Below, piece by piece: positions 56,032 to 64,000 of a DNA stretch of 64,000 nucleotides. This DNA is from Streptomyces sp. NBC_00344. GTDB taxonomy: Bacteria > Actinomycetota > Actinomycetes > Streptomycetales > Streptomycetaceae. Made by a program: the position numbers and the translations under genes. Positions within the stretch are counted from its first letter, which is position 1. The number at the start of each line of letters is the position of its first letter. Under the pieces are notes generated by a model. That model searched no databases, had not been told where the DNA came from, and was given only the letters and a program-made list of their open reading frames with translations. The DNA is taken from positions 6,065,001 through 6,129,000 of the forward strand of contig NZ_CP107996.1 in NCBI RefSeq assembly GCF_036088315.1. Direction: 5' to 3'.

Positions 56032-56386
56032 GCGCGTCCCCCCAAGGATGCTCTGTGCGAGGGGACGACCGTAGCGGCACACCTTCACCTGATGTGAGGG
56101 CCATGTTCCGTTAGTGGCGAAACTGTGACCGATTGGTGGTGAAGGGGTGGCGCATCCGGCGTCATGTGAGTCACCGCGTGCGGCATCGCTCTCCCGGCCC
56201 GGACGCGGCAACTCACGTTCTCCGCCTGTGCCATGGCCATCTCGCCGGGCCGGGGAACCCGCACGTGACGACTGCCCGGAGCTACTGGCCTTCGGGGCGC
56301 GTGCGGTTCACCGGATGGGCGGCGCGGGCGGGCCGCAACCGGCCGGCCCGATGTGTTTCGCCATGCACGCGGGGAGGGGTCGGCCC
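56032..56386. other. Intergenic region, 355 bp
   Basis: No gene is supported. It should contain the promoter of the excalibur gene and the 3' flank of uppP (both minus strand). Nothing else was recognised; no clear terminator could be placed. Confidence 0.5.
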
Positions 56387-57262
56387 TCAACCGCCGGCCG
56401 GGCCGGCGTCCGGGCTGAGCGCGCCCGCGCCGATCAGCAGGAACAGCGCGGCACCGAGCAGGATCCGGTAGATCACGAACGGCATGAAGCTCTTGGACGT
56501 GATGAACTTCATGAACCACGCGATCACGGCATATCCAACGGCGAAGGCGACCACGGTCGCCAAGAGCGTCGGGCCCCAGGCCACCTGGCCTTGCCCGCCG
56601 GCATCCTTCAACTCGAAGGCGCCCGAGGCCAGTACGGCGGGAATGGCCAGCAGAAACGAGTAACGGGCGGCGGCCTCACGGGTATAGCCCATCAGAAGGC
56701 CACCACTGATCGTGGCGCCGGAGCGCGAGACACCGGGAACCAGTGCCATCGCCTGGCACAGGCCGAAGACGAGACCGTCCCTGATGCTCAGGTCCTGAAG
56801 CGACTTGCGCTGCTTCGCCGCCCGGTGTCTGGCGCCCGTCTCGTCGCGGGCGGCCAGCCGGTCGGCCACGCCGAGCACCAGACCCATCGCGATCAGAGTG
56901 AAGGCGATGACACGCAGATCCCGGAAGGTGGTGTCGATCTGGTCCTTGAGCACGAGTCCCAGAACGCCGATCGGGATCGATCCGACGATAACCAGCCATC
57001 CCATCTGTGCGTCGTGATCACCGCGCAGCGAACGGTCGGTCAGGGACCGGAACCAGGCCGAGACGATCCGGGCGATGTCCTTGCGGAAGTAGATGACGAC
57101 GGCTGTCTCGGTACCGATCTGTGTGATCGCGGTGAAGGCCGCTCCGGCATCGGGCCAACCGGCGAAGGCCGACGTGAGCCGCAGATGGGCACTGGAGGAC
57201 ACAGGCAGAAACTCGGTCAGCCCCTGCACGAATCCGAGGACGAACGATTCGAACCAAGACAT
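56387..57262 (-). CDS. uppP: Undecaprenyl-diphosphate phosphatase
   Basis: 291 residues, BacA family, about eight membrane helices. Catalytic motifs are QGLTEFLPVSSSAH (13-26, E17, H26) and PGVSRSGATI. It dephosphorylates undecaprenyl pyrophosphate at the outer membrane face to recycle the peptidoglycan lipid carrier, and gives bacitracin tolerance. ATG 57262. A VTT-domain gene lies upstream on the same strand, 127 bp away. No regulatory motif was identified. Confidence 0.94.
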   Translation of the reverse strand: MSWFESFVLGFVQGLTEFLPVSSSAHLRLTSAFAGWPDAGAAFTAITQIGTETAVVIYFRKDIARIVSAWFRSLTDRSLRGDHDAQMGWLVIVGSIPIGVLGLVLKDQIDTTFRDLRVIAFTLIAMGLVLGVADRLAARDETGARHRAAKQRKSLQDLSIRDGLVFGLCQAMALVPGVSRSGATISGGLLMGYTREAAARYSFLLAIPAVLASGAFELKDAGGQGQVAWGPTLLATVVAFAVGYAVIAWFMKFITSKSFMPFVIYRILLGAALFLLIGAGALSPDAGPAGG

Positions 57263-57389
57263 GGGTATGGGCCGTCCAAGGGATCAAGGGGCTGGCGTGC
57301 CAGGGGAATGTAACGGCCCAAGATGTACGGACAGTGACTTCCACCGTTACGGCAGGCCAACGGCCCACGCCCGGTGCGGCCCCGCGGAC

Positions 57390-58094
57390 TCAGCGCTCGC
57401 GCAGCCGGTGGCGCTTGCGCCAGGCGACCCCGGCGGCCCCCAGGCCCGACACCGCGATGAACCCCATCGCGATGAGAAAGACGGGTGAGGTCGGTGACGA
57501 CGCCCTGCTGCCGGCAACCACATACGCCGCCGTGTTCGGCACCGATCCGAGACCCGTGGCCACCAGGAACGGAAGCCAGCCCATCCGCGAGATCGCGGCA
57601 CAGTAGTTGGCGGCCGCGAACGGCACACCGGGAAAGAGCCGGATGGCGAGCATCGAACGGAAGCCGTGCCGGCTCAACTGCCCGTCGGCCGCCTTAAGCC
57701 AGCGTCCGCGCAGCAGGGGACGCAGCGCGCTCTGGCCAAGCCCCCGGCCGAGCCCGAAGGAGATCCCCGCGCCGAGCACCGTCCCCGCGATGGCGGCGCC
57801 CAGGCCGATCTGGCTGCCGAAGAGCGCGCCTGCCGCGAGGTTGAGCAGCGGTCTTGGCACGAAGGCCGCCGTGCACGCGCCGTACGCGACGGCGAACAGC
57901 ACCACCGCCGAGATGCCACTGAGGTGGGGAGGCCAGCCGGCCGCGAGAAGCCGTTGCGGCTGCAGCAGGAGCATCGCGGTCGCGGCCGCGAGCAGCACCA
58001 TCACCAGCAGCGAGAGCCGGGACCATGGGGAGACAAGGACCCTGAGGCAGCGTGCGGCAAGGTGGTCGGGCGATCGGGCAGTGGACTCCGGCAT
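57390..58094 (-). CDS. TVP38/TMEM64 (VTT/DedA superfamily) membrane protein
   Basis: 234 residues, about six membrane helices. The VTT core includes FVPRPLLNLAAGALFGSQIGLGAAIAGTVLGA (core LAAGALFG) and RLFPGVPFAAANYCAAIS, the re-entrant loop motif with conserved proline. The superfamily is now linked to lipid scrambling or flipping, including undecaprenyl phosphate (DedA/PopT types). Its place next to uppP fits an undecaprenyl-carrier role, as inference. ATG 58094. Confidence 0.87.
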   Translation of the reverse strand: MPESTARSPDHLAARCLRVLVSPWSRLSLLVMVLLAAATAMLLLQPQRLLAAGWPPHLSGISAVVLFAVAYGACTAAFVPRPLLNLAAGALFGSQIGLGAAIAGTVLGAGISFGLGRGLGQSALRPLLRGRWLKAADGQLSRHGFRSMLAIRLFPGVPFAAANYCAAISRMGWLPFLVATGLGSVPNTAAYVVAGSRASSPTSPVFLIAMGFIAVSGLGAAGVAWRKRHRLRER

Positions 58095-58512
58095 CCGGGG
58101 AGACTAACCGACACGCGTGTGTGATCGCCGTAATGGGCGGCGCACGAGCCTCGCGGCAGGCCCATGCCGCCGTGCACCGGCCGCGGTCCGGCGAAGCCCC
58201 CGACGGCGTGGGCCCGTTCACCCGCTGGGTGCGGGAAAACCAGTCGACGTGTCCGTGCCCGTACGGGCATGATCAGCGGCATGTTCCGGTATGTCTTCCT
58301 CGCAGCGCCGTCCGCAGTCGCGGACGCGCCGAAGGCTGCCGGCTTCCCGGTTCTCGCGGTGACAGCGGCCGCGGAGACAGCGGCTGCGGCCGCAGCGCCC
58401 ATCGGCGGCGCCCGAAGCTGACCCTTCCCGGATCGTCCGGCGGACCCCACAGGGGGAGGGTCGGCCAGGCCGGGGGGTCCCGTCACGCTTCTGCATTCCG
58501 AGGAAGAAGACC
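58095..58512 (+). promoter_or_regulatory. tuf3 upstream region with palindrome and possible small ORF
   Basis: 418 bp between a divergent gene and tuf3. TGCCCGTACGGGCA (58256-58269) is a 14-bp perfect palindrome. A 46-codon ORF (58281-58421, starting MFRYVFLAAPSAV and Ala-rich) follows, but it lacks a ribosome site and may not be translated. GGAAGAAG precedes the tuf3 ATG. In S. coelicolor tuf3 is regulated positively under stringent conditions. The palindrome's function is unknown. Confidence 0.45.
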
Positions 58513-59709
58513 ATGTCCAAGACCGCATACGTGCGCACCAAGCCACATCTCAACATCGGCACGATGGGCCATGTCGACCACGGCAAGACGACCCTGACCG
58601 CCGCCATCACCAAGGTCCTCAGCGAGCGGGCCGGCAGCAGCACCTCGTTCGTCTCGTTCGACCGGATCGACCGGGCCCCCGAGGAGTCGCAGCGCGGCAT
58701 CACCATCAACATCGCGCATGTGGAGTACGAGACCGACACCCGTCACTACGCGCACGTCGACATGCCGGGCCACGCGGACTACATCAAGAACATGGTCACG
58801 GGGGCGGCGCAGCTCGACGGGGCGATCCTCGTCGTCTCCGCGCTGGACGGCATCATGCCGCAGACCACCGAGCACGTCCTGCTTGCCCGTCAGGTCGGCG
58901 TCGACCACGTCGTGGTCGCGCTGAACAAGGCGGACGCCGGGGACGAGGAGTTGACCGACCTGGTCGAGCTGGAGGTCCGTGAGCTGCTCTCCGCACACGG
59001 GTACGGCGGGGACGCGGCCCCGGTCGTGCGGGTATCGGGCCTTCGGGCGCTGGAAGGAGACCCGCGCTGGACGGCTTCGATCGAGGCGTTGCTCGACGCG
59101 GTCGACACCTATGTGCCGATGCCGGTCCGCTACACCGACGCGCCGTTCCTGCTCCCGGTGGAGAACGTGCTCACGATCACGGGGCGCGGCACGGTGGTCA
59201 CCGGCGCCGTCGAGCGAGGCAGGGTGGGTGTCGGTGATCGGGTGCAGGTGCTCGGCGCCGGGCTCGACGGCTCCGCCACCGTCGTCACCGGCCTCGAGAC
59301 GTTCGGCAAGCCGATGACGGAGGCCCAGGCCGGCGACAACGTGGCGCTGCTGCTGCGCGGTGTACCGCGTGACGCGGTGCGCCGCGGCCATGTGGTGGCC
59401 GAGCCCGGCAGCGTGACGCCGAGCTGTCGCTTCACCGCGCGGGTGTACGTACTGTCGGCACGCGAGGGGGGTCGCACCACCCCGGTGACCAGTGGGTACC
59501 GGCCGCAGTTCTACATCCGTACCGCGGACGTCGTCGGCGATGTCGACCTCGGTGACACGGCGGTGGCGCGGCCGGGCGACACCGTCACCATGACCGTCCG
59601 ACTCGGCCGCGGCGTACCTCTGGAGCCCGGCCTCGGGTTCGCGATCCGTGAGGGCGGTCGCACGGTCGGCGCCGGCACGGTGACCGAGGTCGACCCGGCC
59701 GTGTCCTAG
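58513..59709 (+). CDS. tuf3: Divergent elongation factor Tu (EF-Tu3 type)
   Basis: 398 residues, three EF-Tu domains. G1 is GHVDHGKTT (19-27), G3 is DMPGHAD (D83, canonical DCPGHAD), G4 is NKAD (138-141, canonical NKCD), G5 is SGL (175-177, canonical SAL), and RGITI is preceded by Q instead of E. These changes mark the divergent EF-Tu3 found in several Streptomyces beside normal EF-Tu1. It delivers aminoacyl-tRNA and is linked to stress and kirromycin-type antibiotic tolerance in some species. ATG 58513 follows AGGAAGAAG. A strong terminator follows. Confidence 0.92.
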   Translation: MSKTAYVRTKPHLNIGTMGHVDHGKTTLTAAITKVLSERAGSSTSFVSFDRIDRAPEESQRGITINIAHVEYETDTRHYAHVDMPGHADYIKNMVTGAAQLDGAILVVSALDGIMPQTTEHVLLARQVGVDHVVVALNKADAGDEELTDLVELEVRELLSAHGYGGDAAPVVRVSGLRALEGDPRWTASIEALLDAVDTYVPMPVRYTDAPFLLPVENVLTITGRGTVVTGAVERGRVGVGDRVQVLGAGLDGSATVVTGLETFGKPMTEAQAGDNVALLLRGVPRDAVRRGHVVAEPGSVTPSCRFTARVYVLSAREGGRTTPVTSGYRPQFYIRTADVVGDVDLGDTAVARPGDTVTMTVRLGRGVPLEPGLGFAIREGGRTVGAGTVTEVDPAVS

Positions 59710-59715
59710 CGCAAT

Positions 59716-59755
59716 CGCTTCGTGCCACCCGGCTCCGGCCGGGTGGCACGAAGCG
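59716..59755 (+). terminator. Strong terminator after tuf3
   Basis: CGCTTCGTGCCACCCGGC, loop TCCG, GCCGGGTGGCACGAAGCG: a perfect 18-bp stem starting 7 nt after the stop. No T-run, which is common in this genus. Confidence 0.85.
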
Positions 59756-59919
59756 CGGGCACCTCACCCGCCTCGCGGACAACAAAGGCCGCAGGGTCGG
59801 ACGGAGCCGGCGCCGGAGCCGAACATCCAACGGGCGGTGGATGTACTTCCACCAGGGGACGCCGAAGGACGAGGAGCAACGGGCGCCGCCGCACGGTGTG
59901 AGGGCGGCACAATGGAACG

Positions 59920-60765
59920 GTGAACGATGCGATAGCGGTCATCCGGGACGTGGACGGCGGAAGCGCCAAGCTCATGCCGGATGTGGACAGGGCGCGGGCC
60001 TGGCTCCTCATGGTCGACGGAGCGCCCCAGTCCTACGTGGACCTGGATGATCCGACCCATCTGGAGTTCGAGTACGCCCGCAGACTGGGCCATGTCGTGG
60101 ACTGCGCCGCGGACCGGGGCGAGCCGCTCGACATCATCCATCTCGGCGGGGGCGCGCTCACCCTGCCCCGCTACACGGCGGCGGTCCGTCCCGGATCGAG
60201 GCAGCACGTGGTCGAAGCGGACCGGGGACTGCTCAGGCTGGTCGCCGAACACCTGCCGGTGCCGGAAGGAACGGGCATCACCGTGCACGCCGCTGACGCC
60301 CGCGGCTGGCTCGAGCACGCGCCCGAGGACTCCGCGGACATCCTGATCGCCGATGTCTTCGGCGGTTCACGGGTGCCCGCTCATCTCACATCGGTCGAGT
60401 ACGCGCGGACGGCGGCACGAGTACTGCGCGCCGGCGGGGTGTACGCGGCAAATCTCGCCGACGGTGCGCCGTTTGGCTTTCTGCGCTCGCAACTCGCCAC
60501 CTTCGCGGCGGAGTTCGAGCAGACCGCTCTGATCGCCGAGCCGTCCGTGCTGCGCGGAAGGCGCTTCGGCAACGCCGTGCTGCTGGCCTCGCACTCGCAG
60601 ATCGACACGGCCCGGCTGGCCCGGTGCACGGCGTCGGACGCCTTTCCCGCCCGGGTCGAACACGGCGCGGGACTGATCCGGTTCACCGGGAACGCGAAGC
60701 CGGTACGGGACGCGGCAGCCGTCGCCTCACCCGAGCCTCCCGCCGGAACCTTCGGGATCGGCTGA
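59920..60765 (+). CDS. Spermidine synthase-like (class I SAM-fold) protein
   Basis: 281 residues. The Rossmann core has IIHLGGGALTLPRY, the nucleotide-binding glycine motif, followed by an acidic residue (VVEADRGLL) and ILIADVFGG. It resembles polyamine-synthase-like or fused-methyltransferase proteins; true spermidine synthases have an N-terminal domain and substrate residues that I cannot confirm. GTG 59920 lies 6 nt after CACAAT (59908-59913) without a ribosome site and is probably leaderless. Role unknown. Confidence 0.8.
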   Translation: MNDAIAVIRDVDGGSAKLMPDVDRARAWLLMVDGAPQSYVDLDDPTHLEFEYARRLGHVVDCAADRGEPLDIIHLGGGALTLPRYTAAVRPGSRQHVVEADRGLLRLVAEHLPVPEGTGITVHAADARGWLEHAPEDSADILIADVFGGSRVPAHLTSVEYARTAARVLRAGGVYAANLADGAPFGFLRSQLATFAAEFEQTALIAEPSVLRGRRFGNAVLLASHSQIDTARLARCTASDAFPARVEHGAGLIRFTGNAKPVRDAAAVASPEPPAGTFGIG

Positions 60766-60802
60766 CATCGCGGCAGGGGTGATACAACGGCCGGACACGA
60801 CG

Positions 60803-60854
60803 ACGGGGGCGCCGGCCGAGGCCCCCGGAGGGTTCTCGCTGCCGGTGCCCCCGT
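60803..60854. terminator. Bidirectional terminator
   Basis: ACGGGGGCGCCGGC (60803-60816) pairs with GCCGGTGCCCCCGT (60841-60854), 14 bp with one G-T pair, between two convergent genes. Confidence 0.7.
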
Positions 60855-60878
60855 GACCGGGGACGGCGAAGGTCCTGA

Positions 60879-61955
60879 TCAGCCGGCGTCCGCGCCCGAG
60901 GGGTCACCGGCCAGCCGGACCGTGCTGAGAATCTTGTCGATGGTCGCCTGGCCGACCGCTCCCTTGACGCCCGTGCTGTTGTACAGCGAGAAGGCGACGA
61001 AGTCGTCCTTCGAGTTCTTGAACCCGAAGGTGATGGCCTGGCCGTCGGTGGTGCACTTGCTCTTCTTCGGCACACCGGTGGCCCAGGCCCGTGCGAGGCT
61101 GCCCTGGACTCCGGACTTGGTGGTGTAGGGCTTCGACTTGGAGGTCTTCACCAGCTTCTTGTTCGGCTGGGTGTAGGCGCCGTAGACCCACCACGGCACC
61201 TGGTTCTCGGCCACTTCCTGGGTGTCCTTGGCGCCGTCGGCGCCCTTGGTGCCCGCACCGCCGAGCCCGGTGTCCTCGGTGTTCCCGTCCTTGTCCGAGT
61301 CGTCCGTGCACCACTTGGACTTGTAGAACGCGGGCGCCGACTGCATGATGAGCGGCTTCCCCTTGTCGTCCTCGAACCCCGAGGACAGCCCGGATGACGC
61401 CACTTCCCAGTCCGGAGGTACGTCGAAGGCCGTTCCCCACTTCGGGTTGACCACGACCTTCCAGCCTGCGATGAGCGGCTTGACCTCGCCCCCGGCCCGC
61501 GGATTGGCGCTGGGGGACGCCGCTTCGGTGGGCTTTCCGGTCGCCGCGGGTGACTTCTTCTTGTTGTCGGCCTGGACCGTCTTGCCGGTCCCGCCGTCAT
61601 CCTTGAACACGACCACCCCGGTGATCACCGCGGTGGCGACAACCGCTGCCGCGGAGACGATCGCGATGATCGTCGTCCGCTTCTTGCCGTCACCCGGCGG
61701 CCGCGGCGGCCCGGGCGGCGAAGCGACCGCGTACTGCGGCACCGTCGGCTGCTGGTACGGGTTTGGCTGCTGATATCCCTGCTGCTGGAATCCCTGCTGC
61801 GGGGGCCCTGCCTGGGGCGGGCCCTGCTGCGCTTGTCCCTGCGGTTGTCCCTGCTGGTAGGGGTTCGGTTGCTGATACCCCGGCTGCTGGTAGGGATTTG
61901 GGTTCTGGTCCTGCGGGTTTTGCTCGCCCCCGGGCGGCTGCTGTCCTGGCCACAT
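60879..61955 (-). CDS. Membrane-anchored hypothetical protein with Gln/Pro-rich N-terminus
   Basis: 358 residues. Residues 1-85 are low-complexity Q/P/G/N/Y repeats (PNPYQQ units three times). A membrane helix follows (about 95-115, IIAIVSAAAVVATAVITGVVVF), then a linker and an extracytoplasmic domain (about 160-355) beginning GWKVVVNPKWGTAFDVP. I recall this C-terminal type from Streptomyces membrane proteins (DUF8017 is my tentative name), with no known function. ATG 61955. The Q-rich N-terminus is cytoplasmic and may interact with other proteins. Confidence 0.75.
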   Translation of the reverse strand: MWPGQQPPGGEQNPQDQNPNPYQQPGYQQPNPYQQGQPQGQAQQGPPQAGPPQQGFQQQGYQQPNPYQQPTVPQYAVASPPGPPRPPGDGKKRTTIIAIVSAAAVVATAVITGVVVFKDDGGTGKTVQADNKKKSPAATGKPTEAASPSANPRAGGEVKPLIAGWKVVVNPKWGTAFDVPPDWEVASSGLSSGFEDDKGKPLIMQSAPAFYKSKWCTDDSDKDGNTEDTGLGGAGTKGADGAKDTQEVAENQVPWWVYGAYTQPNKKLVKTSKSKPYTTKSGVQGSLARAWATGVPKKSKCTTDGQAITFGFKNSKDDFVAFSLYNSTGVKGAVGQATIDKILSTVRLAGDPSGADAG

Positions 61956-62012
61956 GGCGAGTAACGATAGAGGGGAGCCCCTCGTGTTGCTACGCCCGCC
62001 CCTGTGGAGGGA

Positions 62013-62042
62013 TGGCCAAGGTTAACTACTCATGGGTAACAT
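62013..62042 (+). promoter_or_regulatory. Promoter of the hotdog thioesterase gene, predicted leaderless
   Basis: TGGCCA (62013-62018), 18-bp spacer and TAACAT (62037-62042). The ATG at 62051 is at the expected transcription start. GTTAAC (62021-62026), a 6-bp palindrome, sits in the spacer. Confidence 0.5.
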
Positions 62043-62050
62043 CGGCTCCC

Positions 62051-62503
62051 ATGAGCGCAGATCAGATGTCCGCAGGCGAGTTGCTCGCTGCCACCGTCCC
62101 CATGGTCAAGACCCTCGGCCTCGAGTTCATCGAGACCACGGCGGAGCGCGCCGTGGTGCGCATGCCGGACCAGTCCGACTACCACAACCACATCGGCGGA
62201 CCGCACGCCGGCGCGATGTTCACCCTGGCCGAGTCCGCGAGCGGTGCGATAGTGATCGCCGCGTTCGGCGATCAGCTGTCGCGCGCCGTGCCGCTCGCCG
62301 TCAGGGCCGAGATCGACTACAAGAAGCTGGCGATGGGCGAAGTGACCGCGACCGCGACGCTCGGCCGCCCTGTCGCGGACGTGGTGGCGCAGCTCGATGC
62401 GGGAGAGCGCCCCGAATTCCCGGTGCGTATATCCATCCGGCGCGCGGACGAGGCGCTGACCGGCGAGATGACGGTCGTCTGGACGCTGCGGCCCAATTCC
62501 TGA
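62051..62503 (+). CDS. Hotdog-fold (PaaI/DUF4442-type) thioesterase-like protein
   Basis: 150 residues, one hotdog domain. Landmarks are YHNHIGGPHAGAMFTLAESASG (core HIGGPHAGAMFTLAE), the region holding the catalytic Asp/Glu or polar residue in PaaI-type enzymes. It would hydrolyse an acyl-CoA or act as a lipid-binding protein. ATG 62051 has no ribosome site; ATG 62066 is in frame. Single gene behind its own promoter. Confidence 0.83.
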   Translation: MSADQMSAGELLAATVPMVKTLGLEFIETTAERAVVRMPDQSDYHNHIGGPHAGAMFTLAESASGAIVIAAFGDQLSRAVPLAVRAEIDYKKLAMGEVTATATLGRPVADVVAQLDAGERPEFPVRISIRRADEALTGEMTVVWTLRPNS

Positions 62504-62671
62504 CCTCGCGCCCCCGCCCGGCGGACTCGGCGAAGCCCGGAGGCGCCCCGTGCCCGGGGTGCCACTCCGCTGCCGGAACCCGGTGTCCGGCGAGCGGGTA
62601 GGCTTCCCGGCAGGCGGCGTGGGGGGCGCGCCCGCCGGAAACGGGTGTTTTGCGAAGGATAGGGGCCGGCC

Positions 62672-63325
62672 GTGCACGTCCAGGAGTGGCTGGAGACCGT
62701 TCCGGCGGTCAGTGTCTACCTCCTGGTGGCGGTGGTCATCGGGGTGGAGAGCCTCGGGATCCCGCTGCCTGGTGAGATCGTGCTGGTCAGCGCCGCCCTG
62801 CTGGCCTCTCAGCAGGGGCATGTCAATCCGCTGGTACTCGGGGCCTGCGCCTCCGCCGGAGCCATCGTCGGGGACTCGATCGGCTATGCCATCGGGCGCA
62901 GGGGCGGACGCCCTCTGATCGCCTGGCTCGGCCGCAGGTTCCCTGGCCACTTCAGCGCGCCGAACATCGCCATGGCGGAGCGATCGTTCGAGAAGTGGGG
63001 CATGTGGGCGGTGTTCTTCGGCCGCTTCGTCGCACTGCTCCGGATCTTCGCGGGGCCGCTCGCCGGGGTGCTCCACATGCCCTACTGGAAGTTCCTCATC
63101 GCCAATATGCTCGGCGGCATCCTGTGGGCGGGCGGCACCACCGCTGCCGTCTATTACGTGGGCGTCGTCGCGGAGTCGTGGTTCAAGAACTTCTCGTACG
63201 CGGGCCTGGGGCTCGCCGCGCTCATCGGGGTCGGCTCGATGCTGGTGCTCAAGAACCGTGCGAAGAAGGCCCATGCCCGAGCCGAAGTGACGGCCGAATC
63301 ACCGGAATCCGTATCCGCCGACTGA
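62672..63325 (+). CDS. DedA family membrane protein
   Basis: 217 residues, about five or six helices. The DedA signature is clear: ESLGIPLPGEIVLV, GDSIGYAIGRRGGRPL and FGRFVALLRIFAGPLAGVLHMP, with the conserved E, R and P residues. DedA proteins flip or recycle lipid carriers such as undecaprenyl phosphate and support proton-motive force. GTG 62672 follows AAGGATAGGGG. Convergent with crcB, 5 bp apart. Confidence 0.92.
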   Translation: MHVQEWLETVPAVSVYLLVAVVIGVESLGIPLPGEIVLVSAALLASQQGHVNPLVLGACASAGAIVGDSIGYAIGRRGGRPLIAWLGRRFPGHFSAPNIAMAERSFEKWGMWAVFFGRFVALLRIFAGPLAGVLHMPYWKFLIANMLGGILWAGGTTAAVYYVGVVAESWFKNFSYAGLGLAALIGVGSMLVLKNRAKKAHARAEVTAESPESVSAD

Positions 63326-63330
63326 GGCGG

Positions 63331-63705
63331 TCACGACCACAGTGCCTCCGCCAGCGCGACTCCCGCGAACGCGGCGCCGAGGCCGACGGCCACACTGGCG
63401 ACGACATTGAAGGCCGCGTAGAACTTCGCGCCGTCCTCGGCCAGCCGCAGCGACTCGTAGCCGAAGGTCGAATACGTCGTCAGTGCCCCGCAGAGTCCGG
63501 TGCCGACGAAGAGCTGCACCGAGGAGGAAGCGGCACCGGCCGTCACCGCACCGGTCATCAGGCCGAGTACCAGACAGCCCACCACATTGACGGTGAACGT
63601 TCCCCAAGGGAAGACGCTGTCGTGCCTGGTCTGCACCGCCCGGTCGGTCAGATACCGCAGCGGAGCGCCGATCATCGCCCCGGCCACCACCAGCAGCCAG
63701 TTCAA
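63331..63705 (-). CDS. crcB: Fluoride-specific ion channel CrcB/Fluc
   Basis: 124 residues, four helices. Conserved Fluc motifs are [17 protein letters not shown] and [15 protein letters not shown] (core TTYSTF), with Asn and Phe residues of the fluoride pore. It exports fluoride as a dimer. The start is TTG 63705, overlapping the DUF190 stop (TTGA), so the genes are coupled. The operon runs off the window. Confidence 0.92.
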   Translation of the reverse strand: MNWLLVVAGAMIGAPLRYLTDRAVQTRHDSVFPWGTFTVNVVGCLVLGLMTGAVTAGAASSSVQLFVGTGLCGALTTYSTFGYESLRLAEDGAKFYAAFNVVASVAVGLGAAFAGVALAEALWS

Positions 63706-64000
63706 CGCTGCTCCCCGCGGCCGGTGTGACGAACGACCTCGCAGCCGTCGAGGATCACCAGGCCCTCGGTGACCAGTTCGTCGAGCTCCGGAAGGAACGA
63801 CCTGATCTTTTCCTCCGTGTCCACGATCACGACCGCGACCGGGAGGTCCTCACTCAGCGACAGCAGCCTCTGGGTATGGATCAGCGATGAGGCGCCGAAG
63901 CCTTCGATCCCGCGGAACACGCTCGCGCCGGCCAGTCCCGCCCGGTGTGCGCGATGCACGATCTCGGAATACACCGGTTTGTGATGCCACAGGTCGGATT
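63702..64000 (-). CDS. DUF190 family protein (partial, 5' end outside window)
   Basis: About 99 residues visible, the C-terminal part of a DUF190 protein. The reading frame is open to the window edge and ends [18 protein letters not shown] at its visible N-terminus; [12 protein letters not shown] is the conserved block. GTG 63974 is internal, not the start. DUF190 genes commonly sit beside crcB fluoride channels. Overlaps crcB by 4 bp. Confidence 0.88.
   Translation of the reverse strand, partial: SDLWHHKPVYSEIVHRAHRAGLAGASVFRGIEGFGASSLIHTQRLLSLSEDLPVAVVIVDTEEKIRSFLPELDELVTEGLVILDGCEVVRHTGRGEQR

Noticed and set aside
63975..64000. Fluoride riboswitch for crcB
   Set aside because: The start of the operon is outside the window, so nothing can be said.

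Overview
This is a 64 kb chromosomal window from a high-GC actinobacterium, almost certainly a Streptomyces. The evidence is the very high G+C, frequent GTG starts, and the 3' end of an rrn operon with an actinobacterial 23S/5S sequence. Families such as DUF5999, GarA, FtsR, the tandem glycine riboswitch of gcvP and a divergent second EF-Tu fit this. From memory the gene order matches the S. coelicolor stretch running from the cardiolipin synthase gene (SCO1389) down to tuf3 (SCO1321) and just beyond; I could not run a comparison. No prophage, IS element, CRISPR array, tRNA gene or biosynthetic cluster was seen. The window looks like core chromosome.

Layout. 1-1376: 3' part of 23S rRNA, 5S rRNA and terminator. 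1515-4731: a CDP-alcohol phosphatidyltransferase (cardiolipin synthase type) and a nucleotidyltransferase/phosphohexomutase fusion whose mutase half has lost its catalytic motifs. 4828-10033: a block shared with Mycobacterium (DUF881, DUF1290, DUF881, garA, ftsR, DUF151, MerR) without the gcvH found there in mycobacteria. 10090-15143: dinB, a convergent PRC-barrel gene, and gcvP behind a tandem glycine riboswitch. 15283-21947: small Streptomyces-type proteins, a GCS2-like ligase, a CPBP membrane protein, PhzF, PadR and an orphan Clp-N domain protein. 21980-28746: three EamA transporters, two FMN split-barrel proteins, a MocR-type PLP regulator and a LysR regulator. 29102-42312: a Rieske lipoprotein, an S9 peptidase, a HipA-like kinase/DUF3037 pair, two SDRs, ung, a DinB-fold protein, a TetR/FAD-monooxygenase pair with clear operators, an oxidoreductase, lnt and an enoyl-CoA hydratase.

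42440-49890: mutA-mutB-meaB for methylmalonyl-CoA conversion, facing metE. 50035-53444: a polytopic membrane protein, then a cytochrome b/molybdopterin oxidoreductase fusion with an internal twin-arginine signal and a small membrane partner. 53619-64000: a slipin, a flavin reductase, an excalibur protein, uppP, two VTT/DedA-type membrane proteins, EF-Tu3, a spermidine-synthase-like protein, a hotdog protein, and the crcB/DUF190 pair cut by the window edge.

Themes. Glycine and one-carbon control (riboswitch-gcvP, GarA, metE) and propionate/branched-chain metabolism (mutAB-meaB, enoyl-CoA hydratase) sit beside cell-envelope functions (cardiolipin, undecaprenyl-PP, lipoprotein acylation). Several genes appear to be translated from leaderless mRNAs, and four gene pairs overlap or abut tail to tail.
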